From positions 62,001 to 126,000 of the forward strand of contig MCFE01000046.1 of assembly GCA_002104905.1 (NCBI GenBank): a stretch of DNA of 64,000 bases, given 5' to 3'. The notes beneath the pieces were generated by a model, which worked only from the letters and a program-made list of their open reading frames with translations, was not told the DNA's origin and searched no databases. Source of the DNA: Basidiobolus meristosporus CBS 931.73 (taxonomy: Eukaryota; Basidiobolomycota; Basidiobolomycetes; Basidiobolales; Basidiobolaceae). The stretch's first letter is position 1, and each line of letters begins with the position of its first letter. The translations under genes and the position numbers were made by a program. Below are positions 22,723 through 33,000 of the stretch, piece after piece.

Positions 22723-23090
22723 TGTTACAAGTCTTGGCATAATAGTTGTAGAGGAATAGGGAGTTTAGCTAGTATTGTATTCACTAAAACTTGAACTTAT
22801 TTTTATTGAGGTTCCAGCAGCTCCTTATATACATTTTGCCAGATCAATTGCTGACTAATTGTATTTCCTAATGTAGGTTGTGGCTGATGACTCATTTGAT
22901 TGCATCATCATCACCCAATAAGATCCTACTTAATATATCTATTTCTGTCTGATAAGGATCTGCTGATTGATTTGCTGACTAATGCTACTGATTTCATAGA
23001 TAATACTGATATACTGATAACCTAAACATATACTAATTGATTTGACTAAAAACTGATCTAACTTAAACATTCAAGCGGCAGATCATAACA
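22723..23090 (-). repeat. 3' LTR of G2
   Basis: A 368-bp LTR. On the - strand it starts TGTTATGATCTGCCGC and ends CAAGACTTGTAACA. The same family supplies the solo LTR at 31598-31966 and the old G3 LTR at 27966-28825. Confidence 0.93.
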
Positions 23091-23241
23091 TTCTCCCCTA
23101 CTAAAGTTGAGAGGGTTCTCCTGAATCTCTTTTCTTGTGATACCAATATCTTGATGGTTCAGTATTATCAGCAAGTCTTGCATGCTTGAGTCTGTCCCTA
23201 TGCACTAGGTCTTCCCGGATATTACCTTGTTTGTCCACCAG

Positions 23242-25044
23242 TTAGTAAGTTGCAAATGGACATTCTCTGATGATCTTGTATGGTCCTGTCCATTGTGGCT
23301 CAAACTTCTTCCAAGTGTTGTTTCTTAGCAATACAAAGTTCCCAACTGTCAATGCTTCTGGTGCTATAGTCTTAGCAAATCTCTGCTTCATCTTTTCTGC
23401 ACTTTGAGATACTTTGGTCTGTGCCTCTTGACGTCTTTGTTCCAGTTGCTGGTGTCTACTTGGCTGACTGAGTTCATCTTCTAAGGTGTCTGTAAGCTTT
23501 GGTTGTGTGAGATCTCCTGGGATCCTTGGTTCACATCCATAAACTAAGTAAAATGGTGATTGCTGGGTGGTGTTGTGTACTCTGACTCTGCATGCAAAGA
23601 GTGCTTGGTCTATATACTCATCCCATCTACTGACAACTCCATTTGCATACTTGGTCAGCATTTTTCCAAATAATCCATTAAACCGCTCAGTGACTCCATT
23701 AGTTCTGGGGTGATATGCCAAGGTTTTCAAGTGTCTGATCTGCTGCATTTCCAGGTAAGCCTTTGATGTCTTTGCCATAAAGTTTGCTCCTCCATCAGAT
23801 AAGATCTCCACAGGGCATCCAAACTTCATCAGGATCTCATGGTAAATGAAACTTGCAACTTCTTGTTCACTGGCTATTGGTACAGCTTTAGCAACTGGCC
23901 ATTTAGTGGCATGGTCAATAGCTACTAGGATCCAACGGTTGCATTTCCTGGTAGTTGGCAGTCTTCCAATAAAGTCAATTCCCCATCTCTCAAATGGTCT
24001 TACAGGCTCCAAAGGGAAGAGTTCGGCAGTTCTTTGTGGCTGGCCTTGATTGATTTGGCAGTTTGGGCATGTTTTCACTAGCTTCTCAATATCTTGTTTC
24101 ATTCTGGGCCACCATGCTCTGGCTTTCACAAGGCTATAGGTTCCTTCAATCCCAAGATGTCCATATCCATTGTGTAGCTTATGTATTAAATCCAGGCAAG
24201 CAACATAAGGACAATAGGCAATACGGCTTCCATCAACAATTTGGTAGAGTGTTTCATCCTGTACAACAAATTTGCTGGCTTCATCACGGATTATCTTCTT
24301 GATATCTTCATCCACCTCATTAGGAATGGCTTGGTCCTCCAAGTACTTTGGTAATAGGCTAGGCCAATCTGATTCATGCACCAAGTTGAGTTGTGCAACT
24401 TGATCTAATCTTGATAAGGCATCAGCAACTGTGTTGTTTTTTCCAGGGCAGTAGACAATTTCCAGGTCAAATTGCTGAATGTATTCACTCCATCTTGTCA
24501 TTCTTCTAGAGAGTACCTTCTGAGTAAATATATACTTGAGGGAGGCATGATCAGTCTTCACAGTGCATTTGACTCCTTCAATATAGCATCTCCATGTCTT
24601 CAAACAGTGTATTATAGCAAGCATCTCCTTCTCATGGACTGGATAGTTTTGTTCTGCTGAGTTCAGTTTCTTGGATTCAAAGGCAACAGGGTAGTCCTTT
24701 CCCTTGTGTTCTTGGCTCAGCACTCCACCAATTGCATAATCTGAAGCATCTGTGCACAGAGTGAACTCTTTTCTGAAGTCTGGTATTCTCAGGCTTGGCA
24801 GCTTAGCAGGTTCATTCTTGAGCATCTGGAAGGCAGTCTCACAAGCTATGTGCCACTTGTAGGTATTGTCTTTCTTGAGGATATCAGTTAAAGGGGCTGC
24901 AATACTTGCAAAAGACTTGCCAAATCTCCAATAATAGGAAACCATTCCAAGGAATGATCTGAGTTCTGATATGCTATGGGGCTGCTTCAAATTCTTGATT
25001 ACTTCCACCTTCTTTGGGTCTAAGGTTACTCCTGTGCTAGTCAC
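23242..25044 (-). pseudogene. pol: G2 Pol part 2: RT end, RNase H, integrase
   Basis: About 600 codons open from just after a TGA near 25055 to a TAA at 23242-23244. RNase H shows CTDASDYAIGGVLSQ, KEMLAI and PGKNNTVADALSRL. The integrase zinc domain is complete (HNGYGHLGIEG ... CPNCQIN). The core has D (GIDFIGRLP), D (SDGGANFMAK, where related elements have DRG) and E (TNGVTERFNG). The GPY-like end WTGPYKIIRE precedes the TAA, after which the same frame continues LVDKQGN for about 45 codons, so TAA probably replaces a CAA codon. Same frame as part 1. Confidence 0.9.
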
Positions 25045-25224
25045 TATGTGTCACAGGTATTCAACATGCTCCTTGAAGAATTCACACTTGGCTAGCTTGC
25101 CATATAGCTTGTTCTCTCTTAGTTTCTTCAAGACCTTTTCAATGTGCACTACGTGATCCTCTTCTGTCTTGCTGTATATCAATATGTCATCCAGGTAGAT
25201 TATCACAAACTTGTCTAAGTACTC

Positions 25225-26355
25225 CTAAAAGACAGTCTGCATCAGCGTCATGAATGTTGCAGGGGCATTGGTGAGGCCAAAACTCATGACTAAGTACTTG
25301 TAATGTCCATATCTGGTCCTGAATGCTGTCTTGGGGATGTCTTCTGGCTTCACCCTAATATGGTTGTATCCTGACATGAGGTCAATCTTGCTGAAAATAG
25401 TGGCTCCATTAAGTTGGTCTAAAAGCTCATCAATCCGAGGTATGGGGTACTTATTCTTGATGGTAACTGAGTTCAGGGCTCTGTAGTCAATGCACATCCA
25501 AAGTGTTCCATCCTTCTTTTTCACAAAAAGCACTGGTGCTCCCAAGGGTGACTTGCTGGGCCTGATGTATCCTTGCTCCAGTAGCTGATCAATTTGTCTC
25601 TTCATTTCCTCCAGTTCTAATGGACTCATTCTGTAAGATGTCTTGCTCACTGGAGGGCTATCTCCTGTGTCAATGGCATGATCCACGTCTCTGACTGGTG
25701 GTAGGCTTACAAGCTCATCTGGAAACACGTCTGAATATTTCTTCAAGAGAGTCTGGACCTGCTGGGGTGCTGGGGTAGAGGAATCCTCCTGTAATACCGC
25801 CATGAGGAACATCTTGGTACCTTTTCTAAGTGCTCTACAGAACTGGGTTTTGCTAAGTTCACTTGTCTCACACACACTGGAATTGACCAAGTTGAAATCC
25901 AGCATGGCAGGTAATAGCTCATAGGTCTTGTTGTCTTTTTGGATCTGAGTAGCATAGGTTCTCCAGTTGATTGATGGATTACAACAAAATAGCCAGGTTT
26001 TTCCAAGTACAAGGTCAAACTTGCAGTTCCCAAATATATAAGCCTGTAGGTCTTCTTCATAGTCATTGATCTTCATTCTTACTGGCTGGGTAATACGGCT
26101 GATTATGTGGGAGTTCCCATTGGCTGTGGAAACTGAAGTTGATTTGGTAGGTTCCAAGTTGACTCCAGCTTTCAAAGCAAATTGCTCTGACATGTACTCA
26201 TGCGATGCTCCTGAGTCAATCATGATCTTGGCAGGTACTCCATTGATTACTCCATTCAAGTACAATAACTTCCCTGAGTTTGAAGTCATTTGGGACAAGT
26301 ACTCTTCTGTCATATGGAAGGTGAGTTCCGAGTCTTCTTCAAGCTCATCTTCCAC
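25225..26355 (-). pseudogene. pol: G2 Pol part 1: protease and reverse transcriptase
   Basis: About 376 codons. The aspartic protease has [16 protein letters not shown], and LVLGKTWL near the flap/C-terminal region. RT has [20 protein letters not shown] and [19 protein letters not shown]. It stops at TAG 25225-25227, where the G3 copy also has TAG at the equivalent place (20658-20660). After it the frame continues with [19 protein letters not shown], which contains the YLDD catalytic motif, then a second stop (TGA near 25055). Upstream, the frame runs through from gag except for one TGA at 26407-26409. Confidence 0.9.
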
Positions 26356-26406
26356 ATTACTGTGTTCATGGGACTCAATATGGTTGAAGGTTCTTGTTGG
26401 CTGGTG

Positions 26407-27233
26407 TCAATTTCTTCTCTGAGGGCAGTACTTTGCAATATGTCCCTGCTGGTGGCAATTGAAGCAAAGTCCTCTCTTCTTGCATTCTTCTGAGGAGGGA
26501 TTCTTCTGCATAGCATCTATTTCCATTGGTACTGCTTCTGATTGTCTTCTTTCAAAATGATTATAGCCTTTCTGATTAGTCACTGTAGGCTTCCCAACCC
26601 CAAACATTGCTGAGTCATAGTCAATGGCAATCTTGATGGCTTCTTCAATAGTCTGAGGTCTTTGGTAATTGACTTCCTTGCGAGTTCTTTCTTTCAACCC
26701 ATCAATAAAGTATTCAACTTGATCCAAGGGGTCCATTCTTTCAATTTGCCCAAGTAGACATCTGTACTCATAGATGTATTCTTGCACCATTCCTTTCTGT
26801 CTGAGTGTCTTTAACTTCCTTCGTAGTAGTGTCTGCTGGTGTGGAGGTTCAAAAGCATCCTGGATTTCCGACACAAACTCATCCCAGGTAGAGATTGTAG
26901 AGCATCCCATCATAGTAGCTGACCTGATCTTGTTGTGGTACCACTGTAAAGCTGCATCTGCCAGGTAAGAAGCTGCATAATGCAACTTGCTCTCTGGAGC
27001 AATTCCTTTAGCTTTAAAAGCTTCTTCAATCTGAAAGAGCCAAGTTCCCAGGTTTTCATGACTCTGCCATGGTACCAGTTGACCTTCACACTAAAGTTGC
27101 TCTTGACAGGGCTTTGCTGGCTCTGAGCCATGGTAGTCATTCCTTGTTGCTGTTGGCTGAGGATCTGGAGTAGCTGTTGCTGTTGGGCCAGGATTTGCTG
27201 CATGGCATTCTTCCATTCTTGAATGTCCAACAT
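26407..27233 (-). pseudogene. gag: G2 Gag, frameshifted
   Basis: The start codon is probably at 27233 (MLDIQEWKNAMQQILAQQQQ), giving a Gln-rich N terminus. Near 27060 the reading shifts by one base: the next frame gives ENLGTWLFQIEEAFKAKGIA and then the Gag core (ADAALQWYHNKI) to a CCHC knuckle CFNCHQQGHIAKYC. The frame ends RRN then TGA (26407-26409), after which the pol frame continues in phase. G3 has GGA at this TGA, so gag and pol were probably one frame in the ancestor. Confidence 0.85.
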
Positions 27234-27291
27234 CTTGAGGGTGGTTTCTTCTTTCTTCAGGAGGGAGGTTTCTGGTTATTGCTGCTACCAA

Positions 27292-27659
27292 TGTTACAAG
27301 TCTTGGTATAAGAGTTGTAGAGGAATAGGGAGTTTAGCTAGTATTGTATTCACTAAAACTTGAACTGATTTTTATTGAGGTTCCAGCAGCTCCTTATATA
27401 CATTTTGCCAGCTCAATTGCTGACTAATTGTATTTCCTAATGCAGGTTGTGGCTGATGACTCATTTGATTGCATCATCATCACCCAATAAGATCCTACTT
27501 AATATATCTATTTCTGTCTGATAAGGATCTGCTGATTCATTTGCTGACTAATGCTACTGATTTCATAGATAATACTGATATACTGATAACCTAAACATCT
27601 ACCAATTGATTTGACTAAAAACTGATCTTACTTAAACATTCAAGCGGCAGATCATAACA
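27292..27659 (-). repeat. 5' LTR of G2
   Basis: A 368-bp partner of 22723-23090, with about nine substitutions. It is followed on the + strand by the target duplication GAAA. Confidence 0.93.
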
Positions 27660-27965
27660 GAAAAGATGAAGCAGAGATCTGACAAGAGTATATCACCAGA
27701 AGAATTGACATTTGGGAACTTTGTATTGCTGAGAAACAACACTGGAAGAAGTTTGAGCTACAATGAATGGAACCTTTCAAGATTGTCAGACAATTTCAAT
27801 ATGCAACTTACCAACTAGTGGACAAACAATGTGATATCTGGGAAGATTCAGATCATAGAGACTAACTCAAGCTTGCAAGACTTGCTGACAGTACTGAACC
27901 ATCAAGATACTGGTATTGCAAGAAAAGAGACTCAGGTGAACCCTCTCAACTTTAGTAGGGGAGAA
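27660..27965 (+). pseudogene. G3 remnant: end of pol and polypurine tract
   Basis: Continues G3 after G2: AAAAGATGAAGCAGAGATC matches the G2 integrase end (reverse of 23395). It then follows G2 to the purine tract AGTAGGGGAGAA at 27954-27965. Confidence 0.8.
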
Positions 27966-28825
27966 AGTTAAGATCTACTGCTACAAGCTTGAGTTAAACC
28001 ATTGTTAGTCAAATCCTTGAGTTGTACATTTGCTTATCAATATATCAGTGCTATCTATCAAATCAGCGATGTCAGTCTGCCAATGAATCAGCTGAACCTT
28101 ATTCAACAGGAATGGATATATTAGACTTGTTCTGTTGGATAGTACCACATAGAGCCATGAGTGCCAAATAGTGCCATTGTGTGCCAGAGAGGTAAAGCAA
28201 GCCTAGACTTGGCCACAGAGTGCAAAGCATATTCAAATATTTGCCTTAAAATAAGACCCTTACAAAGCACTTATAGTGCCAGATAGTACCAGTGGACCAA
28301 GATAGTACCATGCTTTTTTGTGATTTGTTACAAGCAGCAGGAGCTAGATTCAGAGTGCCATGGATATTGAGTACCATAGGTATTTCCAATCCTTCTGTGC
28401 TCTTACACATCCTGCACAGCATTGATCCCAAAAAAAGGTCATAATATAGATTTTCTCCTGCACAAAGGGTGAAACACAGAGGCTGCTTTACATGAAGATG
28501 AAGTACTATGCTTCATACTCTGTGGCCAAGTATAGGTTCACTTGGCCTCCCTAGCACACTATGGCATCATTTAGCACTCATGGCTCAATGTGGCTATATC
28601 CATGGAACAAGTCTATTTATTAAGAACTAATTGGTGATGATCATGCAATCAAATAAGTCATCTGCCACACCCTACAATAGGGAATATAATTTGTCAGCAA
28701 CTGGTCTGGCAAATTGTACATAAGGAGCAGCTGGAATCTCAATAAATATCAGCTCAAGTTTGAGTAAATAAAATACAAGCCAAACTCCTTATTCCTCTAC
28801 AAATTTTATATCAAGAGCTGTTACA
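27966..28825 (+). repeat. 3' LTR of G3, split by a MITE
   Basis: Two pieces (27966-28122 and 28615-28825) together make about 365 bp that align with the G2 LTR in the order AGATCTACTGC ... TAAACC ... CTCAATAAATATCAG ... CTGTTACA. MITE 3 lies between them. Confidence 0.75.
28123..28614. mobile_element. Foldback MITE 3 of the DDE family
   Basis: 492 bp with AGACTTGTTCTGTTGGATAG...ATCCATGGAACAAGTCT ends and target duplication ATT (28120-28122, 28615-28617). The left arm is shortened and the right arm long. It shares arm sequences with MITE 1. It sits inside the G3 LTR. Confidence 0.85.
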
Positions 28826-29342
28826 ATTCATGAATTTTATATCCTTCTCTGTGAGATGTTAGTATACAACTGCCATGTGAAAGTGCCTATTATCAATTGC
28901 ATTAGAGATACCCTGGCTATCAACAAGATACACCAGCATATGTGTTTTAAAAATTGTATTTCCACCTAAATATTCACCTAACTTAGTCACTTAGATCATC
29001 ACCTTCAAATCCTAGAAGAATAATGACCAAATTGCTTGTTGGGATTTACTTGAAATTTTTTCACCAAAATATCAGGTACCTGGAACATCAAAATTCTCAA
29101 GGTTGTCCAAACAGCCCCACACTTTGCACATGCTCTTGGGACCTTTCTAAACCTATTCTATGTGTTTGTTATGCAAAGACCATGTAAAGTATAAACACTA
29201 CTTTTGCATTCAATAAATCATTAAGTGAAAACTACATAATCCACTTGTTCTCCCAATCACTTCCAATATCTCCAAGACTCTTACAACTATATGTAGGCGC
29301 AATGGATGATGTTGCTGTGGAATGTTTGGGCTTCAGGGATTT
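28826..29342 (+). pseudogene. Tnp2-like fragment (K family), split by a solo LTR
   Basis: 28850-28942 matches 1235-1300 and 52270-53045 (CTGCCATGTGAAAGTG, ATTGCATTAGAGATACCCTGG). After the solo LTR at 28943-29288, 29294-29340 continues the block (GCGCAATGGATGATGTTGCTG). It is cut at 29343 by MITE 5. At 28872 it provides an uninterrupted relative of the MITE 4 insertion site, with a single AAA. Confidence 0.55.
28943..29288 (+). repeat. Solo LTR of the C1 copia family
   Basis: A 346-bp LTR flanked by the 5-bp target duplication ATATG (28938-28942, 29289-29293), inserted in a Tnp2-like relic. Confidence 0.85.
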
Positions 29343-29690
29343 AGACATGTTCCATTGGATAGTGCTGCATTAGTCCATGAGGGCCAAATTGATCTACAGT
29401 GTGCTGGAGAGGCCAACAGGACTTACACTTGGCCACACAATGTGAAACATAGTTATATACCTTTGTATAATGCAGCCCATGTATATCACTCACCAAGATG
29501 GAAAAAATTTATTTGATGACCTTGTTTTTGGGACCAACACTGTGCATCATTTGTAAGAGCACAGTAGGACTGAAAGGATGCATTTAGTACTCAATACCCA
29601 TAATACTCAGATCTGAGCTCCTGGGACTTCTAATTTGTCAAAGAATGCATGGTACCATCTATCCTATAAATTCTTTGTATAGCTGCCAAT
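29343..29690. mobile_element. MITE 5, single arm
   Basis: Starts AGACATGTTCCATTGGATAGTGC and follows one MITE arm to its centre-proximal end (CATGGTACCATCT...TTTGTATAG). The second arm is absent. Confidence 0.65.
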
Positions 29691-30345
29691 GCTAGTGGTT
29701 ATGATGTAATGATAGTTATCTGCTGGTTGTCCACTAGAGGTACTGCATATGCTGCAATTGTATCTGCCTGAGCATTAAGGCCACTTGTGACTTTGTAGCA
29801 ATTTCCAAAGACTAACTTTACTGAATGCATGAGGAGTCTACAATATTTCATCTAGTTATTATACTTTTAACATTGTTTTTGTAGATGTAGCCCTGATTGT
29901 CACACTGAATATTATAGCAAGCTGTTGTCCAGTTGCTGTGCTACAGTTGCCAGCTGTGGTGTATAGTTGGAGCCAGCCAACTTTACTTTATGTTTTGATG
30001 GCATATTAATGGAAGTGTGTTAGACCAAAGGGGAAATAATATTACATATTTGTGTCTATGAAGTGCCACAACTCTACATATAAAGCTTGCTATTATGTAT
30101 CATCATTAAAGCCTATAGTCATGAGGTGCAATGTCCCAAATACATGACTGTTGCTAACCCATATAAGTGTTGACACATAGTGATACAAATTGTTACATTG
30201 CTGAATGCTAAGCTATTTGCTCTGTTCACAAGACTACTCTGACTCAATACTGTAGGAGAAGAAAAAAGATCATGTGGCAACTGGAACAAGCCTTTTAGTC
30301 ATAAAGCACGCAACAGCATACAAAGCATTACAAGGACCTTTATGA
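29691..30345 (+). pseudogene. X-family fragment (spacer and right gene start)
   Basis: Aligns with 7050-7700 in the same orientation: GCAAGCTGTTGTCCA, AAAGGGGAAATA, TGCCACAACTCTACATATAA, then GACAAGACTACTCTG-like sequence and a broken version of the Cys/His-rich frame. Many stops are present. Confidence 0.5.
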
Positions 30346-30932
30346 CAAATACTTTGGTCCTCACAGTAAATCTGATCTGATTCAGCTCCTGATTATGTGC
30401 ATATTGATTTTGGTACTAAAGCAATATATTCCCTCTCCATGTTGGGATCTAGTCCCTGTTATAGATATGCTCTGGTTTTTGTCTGTATGAATTCCATATT
30501 GAATAGTGTAATAACAGGCTTGTACACAAGAGAAATCCAGCATGTCTTAGTAGAGTTGTCCTCATAAATATTAGTTGCACATTGTGTCCAACATATCTTT
30601 GTGTTACTTACCTGATCTTACATACATTGGGGCTGCTCAGCTTCTCCATGCCAATGACATAGGTGCTTCTATTTCCACATCTGATATCAGTATCATTTAA
30701 CTATTACAGGTTATCCTCCATGTGCCATCTCATTACATCCATGACAGACTTAATGATAATATTCTTGATGATATTGGGATATGGTAGTACTTGCAACAAG
30801 ACTTGTCTACCAGTTTTGCCACACATCTGCTGCATAGGAAACCCCTAAAAGGTATAGTAGAGTCTGGTATTCTCCACATGCCAAGCAAGATAGAGTCAGA
30901 ATAGATGCAGTAGCAGTAGAGAATGGTGTGTT
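30346..30932. other. Unassigned sequence
   Basis: No confident homology. A 61-codon frame at 30663-30848 has no supporting copy. It may be more of the X right gene, which is not seen elsewhere beyond this point. Confidence 0.25.
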
Positions 30933-31298
30933 TATTGCAACTTAAGAAGTGATTTCATTATAAATAACTTATAAAGGATTTGTGATAATATATGAACAGT
31001 TATTTAATCATAATGAAACTCAGTACTTATATCTTTGTAGATGTAATACAACTATAATACTAAGTATGGAGGGTTTCTCAACATTCAGGAGAGTTTATAA
31101 ACATTTCAGAGCCAGTACATGATGTTTGAAAAAGCGGTAACTTGATTGTGTCTAAAGGGAATAATCATAATATCATAGATGATAAGTAAGTGGCAAAGTT
31201 AGGGCTGTAAGCTAGTCCTTCAGTGGCCAAGATTAGTCCAGAATTGTTTAGTAAGTTTTTAGCTGCTGAACAATGTCAAATAGTCCAGCTTTTCAAGA
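30933..31298 (-). repeat. LTR of the C2 copia family (degenerate)
   Basis: 366 bp aligning with the C2a LTRs from TATTGCAACTTAAGAAGTGATTT to TTTTCAAGA. The ends are mutated and no target duplication is clear. Confidence 0.75.
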
Positions 31299-31354
31299 GC
31301 ATTCAGCTGCATGTCTATTATAGAGCCTCTCAAATCTAACAAGCAGGACTACAT

Positions 31355-32995
31355 CCAAATAAGGCCATGTTGACAGTGTGCCCACTGAAGTGAATACTAC
31401 AGACTCCTTAGGCTCTCAGACATGTAAGGTAATGAGAATCATTGCAGAAATACTTACTGATCATTACGCTCAGCTAGATAAAAATATTACAATGGGAGTA
31501 CCTCTAATAGAAGACCTGAAAATTACTGTCACAACATCACCACCACCAGTATTAGGAAGAATGTTGCCAGCTTATGCCAATGCATTAATGAGTCAAGTAT
31601 TACTAGTCTTGGTATAAGAGCGGTAGAGGAGTAGGGAGTTTAGCCAATATTGTATTCACTAAAACTTGAACTGATTTATATTAAGGTTTGAGCAGCTCCT
31701 CATATACATTTTTGCCAGATCAATTGCTGGCTAATTGTATTTCCCAATGTAGGTTGTGGCTGATGACTCATCTGATGCATCATCATCACCCAGTAAGATC
31801 CTACTTAATATATCTATACCTGTCTGATAAGGAACTGCTGACTCAACTGCTGACTAATGCCACTGATTTGATAGATAACACTAATATACTGATAGGCTAA
31901 ACATATAACTAACTGAATTGACTAAAAACTGATCTAACTTGAACATTCAAGCAGTAGATCATACCACAAGTAGGTGCAGTGGCTGATGGGATAGATCAGA
32001 TGGTCCAAAGTAATCCAGGACTAGTACAGAGTCAGGAAGAGTACATATTGTATATAGAGCAATTAATATTCTAGGTAGATTATGAAGGGTCTTTGCTGTA
32101 TGGAAGGAGCTCAAGTAACTCAATGTCACAGTCAGAAGATGAGCTATTTCCCCGTGTATAGCAGAGAGACAGCACTCACTCCTTGATGCACAACAGCAGT
32201 GCCCAAAGATAAAGCCAACTGAAAAACCTATCAAGTTAATACAGGGAAAACTTTGATGTTGACACCCTAGGCCAATAATGAAAGGACTTCAAACATTTCT
32301 GAAGCTGTTGAGTTAGTTGATAAAGAGTGGGCTAGTTTATAATTGGTTATTGGAAATCTAGTGCAGCATTACCCTAAGGCAAGCACAACATGGGACAATC
32401 AGGAACTCAAGGCCAAGTGGCAGTCACCAGATCTATTCCATGAGCATAATCCTGGAAACAAGCAAGCCTATGGATTTTGGACCATCATTGGTATGGTAAG
32501 ATAGTATCTCATAAGTAACAGACACTATTATAGGCAGAGGAACCATGGCACTATTGATAAAAGCCTGCAGCTTTCTCAAGAGCTTATAACTTGCAAGGTC
32601 CAAAGCTTCAAACCAGAAGCAAAGAAATCTATGTCAGCTGGAGGAGTGCTGGTCAGGAACAAGCCAACAGAGACAAAACATACAAGGCAGCATTTTTGAA
32701 GCAAAAAACCCAGGTTAATGCAATAAGTACATGAACAATGTGGTTGCAAAGGACTTAGCAGAGATAAAAGCCAATGGCTTGCTCAGGAGCCCAACACAAG
32801 TAGGGCTCCAGGATTCAAAGATGTTGCAGAGAAATGGCAAGCAGCCTGGATAAATCTAGTAAGGACCTACCAGGACAAAACAGATATGCCAGTGCGCATT
32901 TGTTAAGCACATTACAATACTAGAAGCACTCAGTCAAAGCAGCAGTAAAAGACTTGGCAGTGATAAATGTAAGAAGAATGAGACAGAGAAGCATC
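31355..32995 (+). pseudogene. X family, left gene (second copy), split by a solo LTR
   Basis: + strand counterpart of the broken gene at 5470-7250. 31370-31590 matches the N-terminal part (GACAGTGTGCCCACT, CAGACTCCT.AGGCTCTCAG). After the solo LTR, 31967-32240 continues (TAGGTGCAGTGGCTGAT), and 32340-32560 carries the HEHNPGNKQAYGFW block that pairs with HEHDPGFKKAHRSW of the first copy. 32690-32900 reads as a further Lys/Trp-rich stretch. Several stops are present. Confidence 0.5.
31598..31966 (-). repeat. Solo LTR of the G2/G3 Ty3 family
   Basis: 369 bp with both terminal dinucleotide motifs mutated and a 4-bp target duplication CAAG (31594-31597, 31967-31970). The 4-bp duplication equals that of the full-length G2 element. 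Confidence 0.85.
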
Positions 32996-33000
32996 TTAGG

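Larger units (their letters stand above)
22723..27659 (-). mobile_element. Full-length Ty3-type element G2
   Basis: A 4,937-bp element on the - strand with 368-bp LTRs at 22723-23090 and 27292-27659 (about nine differences) and a 4-bp target duplication GAAA (22719-22722, 27660-27663). It sits in an older element of its own family (G3): deleting G2 and one GAAA restores G3 sequence that matches G2 itself near 23400. The purine tract GTAGGGGAGAA abuts the 3' LTR. The likely primer site TGGTAGCAGCAATAACC (reverse of 27274-27290) starts one base inside the 5' LTR. Gag and pol lie largely in one frame and carry a frameshift and several stops. No chromodomain was seen. Confidence 0.93.

Noticed and set aside
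26066-26968. + strand frames opposite G2 gag and protease
   Set aside because: Shadows of the G2 polyprotein; compositions are atypical and no homology was seen.
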